Assembly: GCA_014904845.1 (NCBI GenBank)
Contig: MU119211.1
Location: 106,156-170,155, forward strand
Origin: Acephala macrosclerotiorum
Lineage: Eukaryota > Ascomycota > Leotiomycetes > Helotiales > Mollisiaceae
DNA length: 64,000 bases
Direction: 5' to 3'
The stretch's first letter is position 1. Each line of letters starts with the position of its first letter. Shown one piece after another: positions 12,328 to 24,635 of the stretch. The position numbers and the translations under genes were made by a program. The notes beneath the pieces are model-generated. The model searched no databases and was not told the origin of the DNA. It worked only from the letters and a program-made list of their open reading frames with translations.

Positions 12328-13412
12328 AGGTATAGAGAATAACTTCCAGGGTCGTCGTCGAGGCATTGAGCTCTGCTATCGTCAACATCGATGACTGCAG
12401 CGTTTTCGGACGATTCTCAACCTTCTCTCCACCGGAAATACGCTTTGTGGATCAAGAATATGGTATCAAAATCCCATCTCAAAACAGTTCTGCGGCTTCG
12501 ATTGTTCGGTCAAGGCTGAGAGATTGAAACTGCAGGGTTACCAAGAGTCATCATTTGAGTTTGCTTAGTAGCGAAAATATTGCAAGATGAGCCGGACCTC
12601 GAGCTTTGCAGAATAAAAGATGAATTTGTTGCGGAAAAGCGCGTCGGCCGTTGTGAATTTACTCAACTTCGTCCATCAACCCCTTCGCTTGCCCCCTGGC
12701 GCCAAAAAACTTCCAAACCTTCAGAACCCTTTCCACAACCCAAGAAAACAAGCAAAAAAGATACGCAAACTAGTCTCATCATTCTTCATCTCTCAAAGGT
12801 CATACCAGAGCCGAATTACTTTACGGAATAGTCCTCTTTAGAATCGCCTGGCGATGTCATGAACGGAGGGCCAAGTTACATTATGGATCCACACACAACT
12901 TGCGGACTGGTCACTCTTCGTAATGGAAACCCAACAGGGAGGGAAGCCCAGGTGACACGACGGAGATTTGCTTATTTTAAACTATATGGGTTTAAGGAGC
13001 GAGCTATGAAGTTGAGGTTAAAGGGTTGTGGAGAGGGTTGGGAGGCCGAAGCGAGTGCGGGGCTGAGGGGATGTTGATGCCTTGTGGTTCTTCTCTCCGA
13101 GGTATACAAAGTCCCTCGATATTCACTTGTGGTTAACATGTATCATGAAGAATCCAGCTCCTTTTGGATATAACAAAGGAGGTGACTGGAAAAGCTGCCG
13201 GGGCTTGAAAGTCCCACGTGGAGCGGGAGATTGCAGAGAGCTAGGTTCGAGTTTTTGATCATGCATGTCTATTGATCCTTTTCCTCAAAGATCCTTATTC
13301 AATTTATGCCGAGCCCAACTTAGCTCAACTCAATGTTCCCATCCAGCAAAGACATTGTCCTTCTCCTTCTCAACCAACCAAAACCAAACCAAAAACTCCA
13401 ACAACCCCTCAC
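12328..13412. other. intergenic, nothing recognised
   Basis: Possible 3' remains of the HET gene up to about 12560, then short ORFs of biased composition only. No support for a gene. Confidence 0.5.
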
Positions 13413-15084
13413 TCACTCGGGCCACTGATCAACCAAATCCTCCTCCTTCTTATCCCCCCACACCAACCTATCCAAATTCATCCTCAGACTCCACCTAACA
13501 TACTTCGTCTCAACTTCCCTCGCATACTTACTTCCTAACTTACTAATATTACTCTCCTCACCAGCAGGATGATGATGGGCAAATATCGGCGGCTGCACCG
13601 TCAAACAAACCCTCTCCGGCTCTTTGCCTCCATTCCCTCTTTTCCCATCCACCTTCCCCTCTTCTTCATTTGAAACCTGAGACGAAGAAGGAGGAAGGTC
13701 AGAACCAGCACGCCAACCTCCAAACTCAACATCCCAAATCCTCCCCCACCTCTTAACCCCAAGCTCGGCCAACAATCTCCTCGCTCCGTGTTGATTCACC
13801 GCGTACGCTACTGTACATAATGCGCCACCGGTAGCACGGCGATAAGCTTTTGTATGCGGATTGTGGGAATTTGCTAAGGCGTCGAGAGGTGCTTGGGGGA
13901 GGGTACGGTGGGGTCGTTGGGGTTTGCGAGGAGGATTGAGGCGGGGTTGAGGTTTGGGGTAGAGGATGTTGGGGCTGTGGTGGGGAGGGGCAGAGGGGGA
14001 CGAGGAAACCCGACGCTGCTGTGGCCGAACCAGAGGACGTCCCATTTTGTCGGGTCGCCGTATGGTGAGCTGGTTGAGGCGGGGTGGGGTGATGGGAATG
14101 CGGAGAGGGGTAATGAGTATAAGTTTGCTGAGATGGGGTTTGGTGATGTGTCATTGTGGATTGATTCTTCAGTTTCTGGATTGCTGGATGTTTGGATGTT
14201 GTGACGTGGGAGGTCAGTTGAGAAATTTTGGTTTGAGAGGAGGCGGGAGGTGAGAGCAAAGGCTTTTAGTTGGGAGGTGAGGTGGATGTCCCAGTTTACG
14301 TCGTCTTCGAAGATTATGGCTGTGGTGAGGTTTTGATGTACGATGCTATTGCGTTGCCAACTCCATATTCAACCCTCGAACCAAGTCGCATGATGAATAC
14401 AAACAAAATGGAGAGGAAAAGAGATAAACTCACTGCTGCAAAGCATTCATATGACTCCGCCAACTCCCCTTGATACCCTTTGGCAACTTGATACTCTCAG
14501 TACTGTCTCCAGGAGGAAACGAATTCTCTGGGATGCTGTCTCCTTTCACTTCTTCTATGAATCCTATTGAGAGGTTGCTGGTTGCGAATGCAAGGGTTGT
14601 GGCGTCCCGTCTGGGTGCGGGAGGGCATGTTGATGACGAGGAGCTTCTGGAACTAAATCGTGTTAGTAATTTGGACATTGGGAATGGATAAAATGAAGGA
14701 AGTATGACTTTAGGAGATAATTGGGTGGTGAGGTCTCTATTGGAATTTTGGGAAGTCCGAAAGTGGTGCCGGACGGACGATCACTTACCAACAATACTAA
14801 GAAGAAGAACCTTGATCGCCGAAACAACACTTGCACACCGCAACCAGCTAGAAACCAAGGGGAAAAAAAGGTAGAATCAAACATACACCAAGCGTAGCAT
14901 TCCCAATATCCTGCAAAGACTCATCCTCCACGTGATCAAGCTCCAATTGCTTCCAAGCGCCTTTCCATTCCGTCGAAGACCAATTCACGAAAACAAAATG
15001 GTACAGAAAGCAAAGAAATCCGGCTGTTTTTATGGCTCGGGACGGAGAGCTCCATCTCCGAGAAAGGACATTGTGGAGCTGCAT
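13413..15084 (-). pseudogene. GT25-family glycosyltransferase, frameshifted
   Basis: GT25 enzymes are Golgi or ER type II membrane glycosyltransferases. ATG 15084 starts a short N-terminus followed by one hydrophobic segment (AGFLCFLYHFVFVNW), consistent with a signal anchor. Exon 1 runs to 14887 (DIGNATLG), exon 2 is 14652-14436 (FQKLLVINMPSRT, then RRDATTLAFATSNLSI), and exon 3 starts at 14345. Exon 3 carries the metal/nucleotide-sugar motif IIFEDDVNWDIHL, then KWDVLWFGH, and later GALCTVAYAVNQHGARRLL and CLTVQPPIFAHH. Two frame breaks are seen. Two bases are missing within the expected DRRD motif near 14611-14618, and there is a shift near 13870-13890 between DPTVPSPKH and ALANSHNPH. Neither fits an intron. 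Real decay and assembly indels cannot be told apart here. Confidence 0.75.
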
Positions 15085-15510
15085 TTGACTCCCGCGACCA
15101 TGTTAGCCGAATACGGGGGGGGTTGAAAAGGAGGGGGTCACATACCCGAGCCCTACATATGGGAATAATTGAAGGTAATGAGACACAAAAGAAGGATTTG
15201 TGTGAAAATATACCTATGCTGTTCCTCTTATTGTCGTGTTCAATGAGGACAATTGTTCGATTGCTTCTGTTACACCAGCTGTTGTGTTGAGGCTAAATAC
15301 CGTGATTGATCTAAACTACCTGGTTTCGCGATAGATTGGCAGAACCTCAAACGCCGAATTTCGAAATATAAATATGTACAAATTTGCGCGCCGACTTGTA
15401 ATCCCTTCATCTCCTTGGTTCGCTGACGCTGACCTTGATGCCCCTTGAAATCGCGAAGAGAAAAAAAATCCAACCAGTACTCAAACAGTATCTAACCCCA
15501 CCACCAGAAC

Positions 15511-16544
15511 CTACCAAGCACCAACCCTCTCCTCCCTCCCCCTAACATCCCCCACCTTCCTCAACCTCTTCTCCCCATCCTCTCCTTCTTCCAAAGCCCT
15601 CCAAACCCACTCATCAGTCCTCGAATACCTGCTCTCGCCCCCACCCCCCTCACTCACCGTCCCACTACCATTCCTCCTCATTCCCCTAACTAACTCCCCC
15701 TTCACCCCCAGCAAAACATGAACTTTGTCAAAGAAATTCGCCGCAAACCCACTAGCTCCTGCCATCAACAACACAAGTCTCAATTCTTTTAATTGTTGGA
15801 ATGTGGCAAGAAGTTTTTCAAGGAGAAGAAGGACGCGATCGAATCGCCGGAGGGCGCCGAGACTTCCGCCAGTGGAAGTTAGGTCATGGACTTGGAATTG
15901 GAGGGTTAGGGTTTGGATGTTTGGCAGGAGGGAGAGTTTGGGTGGTGAGGTGACTCTGGTGCTGCTAAGGGTGTTGAGCGAGGCGGGGTTGGCGGGGGTT
16001 GAGGTTGGGAGGCGAGAGGCGAGGAAACGATCGAGGAAGGCGTGGAAGGCTTTTTGGGAGGGTGGAAGGATATCTTCTGGTGCTGTGGAGCGGTTGTGTG
16101 TTTGGATGCTGTGCGATAAATATTAATTCGTGATTCTGAAACTCTCAACTAAAGCTAGGACATTTAAATAACGAGGGCACGTGAAAGGAGGACGTACTTG
16201 ATATCTAACCTCAGCTCCTTCACTAATGCCAATCTCGATGCCGGAAAGTTTGCTTCAAAGCCGAGAGCATTGTCTCTATCCAAAAGTACGCCACGAGTCT
16301 TGAGATATACAGCTTCAGCTTCAGCATAAAGGACCTTCGCTGGGAACAAGACTTGGAAAAGGTTGGATTTTGCGCCGCGATCGTAGATCTCGCCTTCGAA
16401 GTAGGATGTGTAGATGATATTTCGAATCTCTGCTGGGAGTTTGTGAAGCGCTGATTGAGAAGTGGCGCCTGGCTGGGCTGTATTGGAGGTAAGGCTAGCC
16501 ATGTTGTTGATATCGAGGCTCGACACGTGCGGTCTCGAGGACAT
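15511..16544 (-). CDS. hypothetical protein with LPAEIRN-type (F-box/2EXR-like) N-terminus
   Basis: Two exons, 16544-16198 and 16108-15511, joined across an 89-nt GTACGT...CACAG intron, give a 314-aa protein. The N-terminal part has the LHKLPAEIRNIIYTSYFEG pattern found at the start of many fungal proteins of unknown function related to F-box or 2EXR domains. These usually serve as protein-interaction modules. The remainder has leucine-rich helices (FDRVLLLLEKLLATFQQLKE) and an acidic C-terminus. I chose ATG 16544 because the longer frame upstream has no ATG; 16502 is an alternative. It lies tail-to-head with the F-box gene on the same strand. No specific function is assigned. Confidence 0.65.
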
Positions 16545-17139
16545 TGAGGAGAACGTGATGGATGCTGAATTACTTGCGTTATATGATATGTAGGGTGCGG
16601 TGGTGTTCAGCGGGAGCAAGGGAAAACGTAGGGAATATATCTTGAGGTTGAAGGTGTGGATGGTGCCTCAAAGCCCCGTGATGAGACGATGTTGCCTTGA
16701 GGCGGTTTGAGCGTCAACTTCGGGATCTAATTGGGAAAATTTTCGCGCTAGTGTTGTGTTACCTCAGGTGGGACACTTGTGCAATTGGATGAAATTAACT
16801 TTGAAATTAAAGCGTTAGTTCTCTTATGGATCGTTCTTTGGAAAAGCACAGCCTATTAATTTTGTCGAACTATCTAAAGAATCGAAAGTACTCGCAAGGT
16901 ATAGAGAAGAGACAAATGTTCAGATCCACCACAAACTCTTACGTGCCTTGATCGCCCTAATGTCTACCATATGTCCAATTTTCGATGCTGTAATCGGTCA
17001 TAGAGAGTTCGACTGCCGTTTTACGGCCGTCGTAATATCATGATCTCCATTATCTTATCTCTCTCCCAAATAGCTGCATCGACCATCGACCACCAACACG
17101 CTCTCATCCAGCCTTCCGCAATCCCAGTCTCGCCTTCCC
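16545..17139. other. intergenic, nothing recognised
   Basis: About 600 bases between the end of the F-box gene and the start of the next minus-strand gene. It presumably holds the 3' UTR of one and the promoter of the other. No ORF or repeat worth noting. Confidence 0.5.
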
Positions 17140-19025
17140 CTACTCGCTTGAAGATTGACCACCATTACCATGAGCAGCATACTCCGCCATCTGCTGAAGT
17201 ATCACAGCCATAATTTCTCGATACGCAGCCTCATTAGCTTCGTTCCTCAAATCAGATCCCACCAAACCTCCGTGAATCTCCAATTCCTCTTCCTCCTCTT
17301 CCTCCTCACCTTCCTCACCTTCCTCGCCCTCAAATTCTTCCTCTATCTCCTCTTCATCAATGTAAACTTCGTGATACATGGGCTCAGAGTGGTCGTTGTC
17401 TTCAAACTCGGACTCAAACTCATCACTATATTTCCAAAAAGCCGTCGGACCCGCCGGCCCATGAATATCATGATCCTTATCAAACCAATGACCCAGCACC
17501 CCTCTCGCCGACCTAACCCCCCCAACCTGAATACCCTCACTAGCCCATCTCTCCTCACCGGCATAAACAGAAACAGTCTTCCATCTCACTTCTCCTTCCT
17601 TTGTTAATCTCACCGTTCCTGTAATCGTCGAGCTCGCATTCGGATCCCAAGATGTATTCATGCTGGATCTTGAAATACCTTCGAAATACACGATGGGGAG
17701 GGCTTGGCCGTCGTCGGGGCCGGGGGCTTCGATTTTGGTGGTGTGGAGTTCCATGGTTATGAGGCGGATGGCTTCGGTTGTGTTGAGGGCTGGGCGCGGT
17801 TGGCCGTCTTCGGGTTGGCCGGTGGTGAAGTTGTAGGCGAAGAGATCGTGGAAATCTAGGTGTTATTAGTTTAGTGCTTTGGGAAGTATGAAAGCGGGTG
17901 TGAGTGGTGAGTGGTTACCAAGAAAACAGACAATCTATTATAGTTAGTACGAAAGTCAAAATTGGGTGCTCCGGAAGTCACTCACTCTCGTCCATGTCCC
18001 TGTAATATTATACGGATCCTCAACCCCGGGAGGCAAAAGACTCCTTCTGATATCATTCTCACTCTCCCTACTCTTCCCCTTTCCCTTCCTATCCGGAGTT
18101 CTCCCCTCAATCTTTCCCTTAACAAACGAATTCGGCGCAATACCCTCAAAGCTATCCTTCCAAATCTTCGGACCCCTCATATGCGACTGTCTCGAATACA
18201 TATGCATATTATGTCCCAAAACAATCATAACCGCCTCCATCTTCTCCCAATCAACCGTACACAATCCATCCGGCAAATAAGGACCCCATTTCGAACCCTC
18301 CGTGTAATTCCTCAGATCATAGACCACGGATACAGCATACGGATATATATTATCCCATCTTCGCGTTCTCGGAAGGAATATAGGGACGCCGTAGAAGCAG
18401 TGTAGTTTCGCACTAGCTTGTCGGTCGAAGAACGATACGCGGCCGAGGGTGTTGTCTTGGTGGCGGGCGCGGAAGAAGGTTGTGGATTGGCAGAGGAAGG
18501 CTTCGATGTTATCTCGTAGGATGGGTTGGCGGCTTTTATCGTCGAACCAGGATTTCATGTATTTTATATTGCGGGAGGAGGTGGGAGAGGAGGTGTAGCA
18601 AGCTTGGATCAGGAAGTTGGAGACGAGTTGGAGTTTGGAGAGCTAGTTTGGTCAGCGGGAATTTTGAGGCTAGGTGTTGATGGAATGTATACCTTTTCCT
18701 CGATTGGCTTTGCGCTTTGAAGAACATCGCGGACTTGGCAGAATTTGACGAGCTCTTGTTTATAATTTAGATTAGGGGGCGTGAATTCTTCTGCTGGTTC
18801 ATCCTGTAAGTTGTCAGTCCGGAGTTCCGCGGTAAGATAATGTGGTGTTGATGGAGCGGTACGAACCAGATTCTCGCAGTAGACCTCTCTGAATAACACA
18901 GAGTCGTCCTCGAATTTGTGCAAGATTTTGCAGGTCAAGAATATCTGGCCAAGGTCTCGCGGATCAACATATTTGATAATATTGTGCAGTATCTCGTTGG
19001 GAAGTCCTATCAATGTATTCGCCAT
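17140..19025 (-). CDS. F-box protein
   Basis: F-box proteins are substrate adaptors of SCF ubiquitin ligases. The first 53 residues form an F-box (LIGLPNEILHNIIKYVDPRD, then LGQIFLTCKILHKF). Five exons are supported by splice consensus and phase: 19025-18867, 18803-18693, 18642-17986, a 16-nt exon 17934-17919, and 17855-17140. They total 1659 nt, or 552 aa. The small exon encodes IVCFL and completes the block IVCFLDFHDLFAYNF that I expect before the C-terminal domain. The central part contains FFRARHQDNTLGRVSFF and WDNIYPYAVSVVYDLRNYTE. Near the C-terminus there is a strongly acidic run of glutamates (about residues 480-510). The substrate is unknown. ATG 19025 is the only good start for the F-box. 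Confidence 0.85.
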
Positions 19026-20690
19026 ACCGCAGGGTGTGAAGGCTCATTCGGTGATATGTGGCAGACAGATAATTTCCTGTAGATACGGAGGTACTCTAAG
19101 GCTGGGATGACGATAAGTCAGAGTGCAGTTTGCGCTTGTGTTATAAATGAAGGGTGGTTTGACGTCAATGAATGAATGCATCATGATGGCGGTTGTTTGG
19201 GTCTTCTCGGATGATACCGTCCCCGCTATCTCCTTAACTCCGATGACTGCGGGGTCCTTCACTAGCCTCATAACGCGACACGATACATGGACGCCGAATA
19301 ATTTTCGGGTCGACGAGTCTTCTTTCTTCCGGATTCACGTACAATGTTGTTGACTAGTTCTGATTATCCACGCCCCGAAGGCCACCTTAAGAGGAGTCAC
19401 AAGCATCGGTAGCCTAGCTCCTTGATTTGCTTTTCCTCGCAAGGAGAAGGTTTGTTGAAATGGCTTGAAGCAGTATTTCCTTTTGATAAACCTTAATTCA
19501 ATTTAGGGTACGTCCGTACAAGGGGATGAAGGATTCAGAGCTGTTTTAGGAAGCACATTCCACGCGGAGTTGAAATGAAATGTCTGGCTCCCTGCTGCAT
19601 AATGAAGTAGTCATGTCTTGAATATGGAGAGACATGGAGTTGTTGGAAACCTGAAAGACACTAACATTGTCTTACTCTTGCAAGACGTGAAATCCTTCCG
19701 TGTTGGTTTCTAGAAGATGCAAGTATCAAGCCACAATGCCCAAATCACTCTGGCACAGCGGATATTTAGCAATACTAGTTTCGATTACTGTTGTATAATG
19801 CACCGTCGCTATCGCACAAAGCTATTCCCACAAGAGCCACCCGAGAGAGCCACACAGGCCACCAGTCAAACGCAACCACCAGCCAAGAGACACGCAAAAG
19901 CCAACCCAAGTTAACAATAGATAAGCAAAACTCCCCCAAACACCCATTTGTGTGCCGTGAGGCGTGACCCATCTAGTTCTTTTTACTCCCTGCCATTGCC
20001 CTCCGTCCCATGTAACCCCCCCAGTGCCAGTGCCGGTGCCGGTGCCAGTCCTATTTGCCAGTGCCCCACGAAAAAAAGAAAGAAAAAAGAAAACTTGAAC
20101 AGCCACAATCAAACAACGACAGAGAAAAGAAGCAAAAGACGGACCAGCCAGCTGATCCGCCGGCCGAGCGATGTAGAACAATGTGAATGTACCAGACGGA
20201 TGTAATGATCGCCAGACGTAGTCAAGGTTCCAAGCCCAAGCAATAGAAGAGGCCAGATCCGACAGCAAGATCGAGAAACAGGTAAAGACATCGTCGACCG
20301 CGAAGTTGAATCAATCCCTCTTGCGTTTGCGTATGTAGTTGATCTTGGAAGAATCGTCCGGCTCAGACTCGTCCTTGGTCTGTTGAAAAAAGTCGGGAGT
20401 CTTTGACCTCTCCGATGGCTCTTTCTGACCACCATTTGAAACCGAAACCAATTCGTGAAAACCAACTGCAACCGTTTCTGCGACGTTCTCATTGTCTGAT
20501 GGCATCGTGGACTTCGACCTGCGCAAAACACGTTCTCGCAAACTCCCATTATTTTGACCAACACGCTTAGAATTCAACGGAGGTAGCGTCAGACCACCAT
20601 TTGGAGCTGTGACCTTTCCCAATGTCCTACATTTATCGGGAGATTCCAGATCTGCAATGGAACCGGAAGAAAGGTCTTTCTGAAAGGCTA
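19026..20690. other. 3' flank of the Zn2Cys6 gene; one possible small ORF
   Basis: Mostly non-coding. Between 20690 and 20311 on the minus strand lies an open frame that ends in a basic, nuclear-localisation-like tail (YIRKRKRD). It has an internal ATG giving 64 codons (MPSDNENVAETVAVGFHEL). It could be a separate small gene, 3' UTR, or an alternative last exon of the transcription factor, reached from near 20715 through an acceptor TTGCAG around 20653. An imperfect hexamer repeat (CAGTGC/CGGTGC, four copies) lies at 20022-20045. Confidence 0.35.
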
Positions 20691-21880
20691 TTATGATTGA
20701 CCCTTCCGGTCCAAACGACCAAGCATGCTCCGGTCAATTTCGGTATTTGGTCTGCTTTCCATGATGTTCCCCAAGCTCATGGGATCTTGTCTACCCTCGC
20801 CAGGACTCGAACGTGGAGGCGGTGTACGAGACATTGAAGGTAAGCCCGATTGTTGCGGAGGTTGAAGATTTGAATGTGAAGAAGTGGAAGAGCCAGGGGA
20901 ATAGTTTGCCGCAGATGAAGCACCAGTTGGTGTGACGGGCGGAAGTCGGAGATCGTCTTCAACAGCTTGGCGTCGGTTGGCACTATCTGCTCGTGTGTAT
21001 GGTGGCTGGCCCGGAATCGGGGGAGGAAGGATGCCAGTATGGGGATCTTGCTGTGGGCGTTTGCGCGACTCGTGTGGAGGTTGTGAGCCACGGTCGTCAG
21101 AATAGGAGCTATAAGATCCAGTTGGAGATGGCGCGGGATAGTCGTAAGAAGCTTGCTGAGGTGGGGGAATAGGTCCTAGTGGTTGACCATGCGCTCCAAA
21201 CAATTGAGTTCCTTGTGGATATACCATTGGTCGCGGTCGCCCATCTGGTCCAACACCCATATTGCGCATGCCCGGATATACCGCATGAGCTGGGACGAAA
21301 GCTTGAGCTTGGGAGGAAACGGGGGTAAAGATACACTCTTGCTGGAAGCGTTGGCAATTTGAGCAACGACCCTCGGGATTTTGATCGAAGCCAGAACAAC
21401 GGATCTAGCCTAGTTAGCTACCGGGCACTCAAATGGTCGAATCTTAGCTTTTAGGGGAGAATGAATGCACCACTCGACACGGGGACACTCAAAAGTTGTG
21501 ATTCGAATGTTGGGTCTTACCTTGCGTCTCCTGCAGTATCTGCATGCAATTGCTGTCCGCTGGCGCGGAGCGGATTGGCTGAATGCCATTTGTTGTCCGC
21601 CGCCTCTCCCGTAATCATGTTGTTGGTAGCCACGGTCATCTCTGTAGGGACCTGGCGCAGGGCGATACGGGTCTTGTTGGTAGGCGCGTGGATCGGGAGG
21701 ATAATTACTCTGAGGTTGAGAGTACTCGTAAGGGGAGATGGAGGGGAGCGTGACTCCGCTGGAGGGACCGCGGTGGTGATAAGCCCTCGCGCGATCGTCT
21801 TCCTCGCCCGGCGGAGGAGGATATTGTGACTCCTGCTCGCGGGGCGGTGGGTAGCCACCGCTCTGATCCTGATACGACAT
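20691..21880 (-). CDS. Zn2Cys6 (fungal C6) transcription factor
   Basis: Two exons, 21880-21521 and 21404-20691, joined by a 116-nt intron (GTAAGA ... GCTAAC ... CTAG), give 357 aa. The binuclear zinc cluster matches C-x2-C-x6-C-x10-C-x2-C-x6-C exactly, with cysteines at residues 113, 116, 123, 134, 137 and 144. The intron falls inside it after CRRRK. The N-terminal 110 residues are rich in Pro, Tyr, Gln and Gly. The region after the cluster holds SSQAQAFVPAHAVYPG and a long low-complexity segment, and the protein ends IDRSMLGRLDRKGQS. There is no fungal-specific middle homology domain, so this is a short C6 factor. Its targets are unknown. The start is ATG 21880; the frame upstream has only a GTG. 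It is followed upstream by about 11 kb without genes, as is often seen for developmental regulators (inference). Confidence 0.85.
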
Positions 21881-24601
21881 TTGGTGATAGATCGCCACGG
21901 TGAAGAGTCGTTAGAAAATTTGGAATTTTGAGTATCCCGCCGACCTTGGGAGATTATAGGAACGACGTTTGGGTCAATTTGGGACGTATTAGAACTATTG
22001 TGCAGAGTAACCTGTACTGTATTGATACGTCGATGTGTCGTCTGGATTTCCTAACTCTTAAAGGAGTGTACCCGTCTCTGGCTGAAGGAACGACCCGATC
22101 GGTTGGCGGCGAATGTCCGGAAGTGGCAACCCGACAATAGGGTAGAAAAGGAAATTTAAAGCTCTGCTGGAACAGATAATCAAAGAATGTGTATGTAATA
22201 TGGAAGATCAAGAAGGGAATCCCGCTATAAGGCAAGGAGTGATATTTCGGCGTGAAAGATAATGTAAGACTGATGTGTGCAGACACCCCGTGGCTATTTG
22301 TAGCGGGGACCGTCCGGTTGATATTAGTATGCTAGCACCGCCCGAATAAGACTGGATTTGGTGAGTGGTCCGTCAAGTCGATTTTAGTGTGCAGACAGCG
22401 TGTTTGATTTCCTGGAAGAAATCCGATAGCGCAAATTTCACGCTCCGGTGGAGCAATTAAGTCTTCACGATGGAACGTATCGTACCTTCCTTCCCGTGGC
22501 TGCAGTTAAGGTTGCAGGAACTGATGTGCAGCGGATCGATGCAAGATGGTAGTAACTCAAGTGCAGTCTGCACGCAATCGGAAAGTGAACACCGAGTTGA
22601 GGCTATTGCAGTTTCCAAAGTAGTACAATCAGGTCACTGAAGCCGAAGATAGCTTCGTTAATTCAGCTTCTCAAAAACCTGCACAAATCAGAGTCAGTCA
22701 AACTTTCATGACCAGCAAATTGGAGGTCTGACCACCACACAACAACAGCACTTGGACGGCGGAAGCGCAATTCTGTGCACACGTACCGTTGGGCAAGTGC
22801 TCAGCTGTGTGGCCGGCGGACCACATTTGCCCCTCTTTGGTCCCGTCAATGAAGGAATTTCTTAGCGGGGTAGTTCGCACAGCTCAATGACGAATCGCAG
22901 GCCGAAACTACCCTTCGGTCCCAAACTTTTCACAATCTCGAGCGAGAGTGGCTTGCAGGATAAGAGAAGATACGTACTGTAAAATCTGGAGTGGGAACTG
23001 TTCAATTCGCAGTGTCCAATTATTTTCGCCTTTCAACCTCCTGCTCTGCAGTATGTGTATTTGCTGGCGGTTCGAAGATGAATCGTCCCTTCAGCTCGTC
23101 CGGTGCGGAACGTAGGTCTTTTGGAGGCCGTCTCTAGGATGTTTGTGCGCGAATCTCGAACCAAAGGAACCACCAATCCGAATCCTCAAGATTTTGCTGA
23201 TGACTCTTTGACACGCAAAGACCGGATCCTTCAACCAAGAAAAGGGGGTTCTGGCGCGCGAATTGGAGGAAGTTCGGAAGCGACAAACTTTGTTGCTGCA
23301 AGACCCTAGGACCGGTCCCAAACGTTGGGATGGGCGGTCTCTTTTCTGCGACCCAGTGAGGCGAGCTGCGGGTGATGTGCTGCGATGCGGTACGATACGA
23401 TGCGGGCGCTTTGGGGGCAGTGGACCTGACCCTGGAGAGCGAATGGGCGAGAGAGGGGCAAAACCAACTTCTCGATGATGTGATAATGCTTGTGAAAATG
23501 CGACACGGAGACGGCGAAACTGCAGACTCGAGAAATCGATAAGGTTGTCGAAGAGAGAAGGTTAAATCGGGTCGAAGTAGAGGGGCCTCGTGGGCGTGGA
23601 ATTTTCCTGGGGTCGAACGTATGTGACTGATGTAAAGTCGGGAGAGGCGTCCGAAACTCGGTGTCTGGAATATCACACGGGGCAATTCGCTATGCTGCAC
23701 CCCCGAGCTTGTGCGTCTCGAAGCCTTCCTCTTCTGTGAGCGTCAGCCTCGGTCTAGAGCAACACGACACAGCCCAACGTGATTAATGGGTTGAGAATCG
23801 AGTCAGGATGCGAAGTGGTCGCTGACCGCGCATACACAGCAGACGGGAAGCTGAAGTAGAAAACAGAGCAGGAGGGGTAGAATCGGATTGGAATAGGAAT
23901 GCGTGCTGTAGACGTACCGTGCTGAGTATATGAAGTGTCCGTGGTGGTGGAGGGACGGATGGATGGGCGCAGCCGTGTTGGTGAGTGTGCGTGAATGAGT
24001 GAGCGTCGGCTTTATTATACGAAATAATACTGAATGACGATATCGACGAGGGACCCGTGGAAAAGCCGGCCAGAATCGAAGGTTCGAAAACGCAGGGCGT
24101 GTTCGTATTATTATTAAATCCTGGGCTCCGGTAGGCTATGGATCAAGTGATGTTTGCGACGGCGATTGTCCCGCTGGGACGAAGATGAAGGGGGTGGAAG
24201 GGGTGTCGTTGATCAATGAGCGTGCAGTATCAGGACCGAAAACCGACGCCGGGTTCGCAGGCGCTGAGGGTGGATTCTTTGGGCAGTTCGGGTGGGTTGG
24301 AACTGGAGGGTGGGCGGCGACTTTGGTGGAAGTGGTCGAGAGGCAGAAGGGATAGGACTGGGAGAGGCCGCAGAAGAAGACGGGGGAGGCTTTTGTGTGG
24401 CCGCAAAGAGGTGCAGACGTCCTCGCAGATTCGGAGTGAGTTGAGTGAAGGAAGTAGTGGTGGTGGTAGTCGTGGTGGAGGTGGTGGTGGTGTCTTAGAG
24501 TATTGGAGTGTGCCGCAAACGCAGTTTTTGTGGAAGGGGTGATTTGGTGGGTTGAACTTCTGGTGGTGGCTCTCCCTGTCGTCGCTGTCGTCCTGCTTGC
24601 T

Positions 24602-24635
24602 TCTGGTCTGGTCTGGTCTGGTCTGGTCTGGTCTG
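24602..24635. repeat. TCTGG pentanucleotide microsatellite
   Basis: Nearly seven uninterrupted copies of the 5-bp unit TCTGG within the gene-poor region upstream of the Zn2Cys6 gene. On the minus strand it reads as an RPDQT-type repeat in a frame I do not consider coding. Confidence 0.95.

Noticed and set aside
19822..20268. 148-codon minus-strand ORF with hydrophobic segments
   Set aside because: No ATG start, contains a hexamer-derived (TG)n stretch, and lies where the 3' UTR of the transcription factor is expected.
23134..23700. 188-codon minus-strand ORF upstream of the Zn2Cys6 gene
   Set aside because: Starts at GTG and has no recognisable domain; composition is not distinct from the surrounding DNA.
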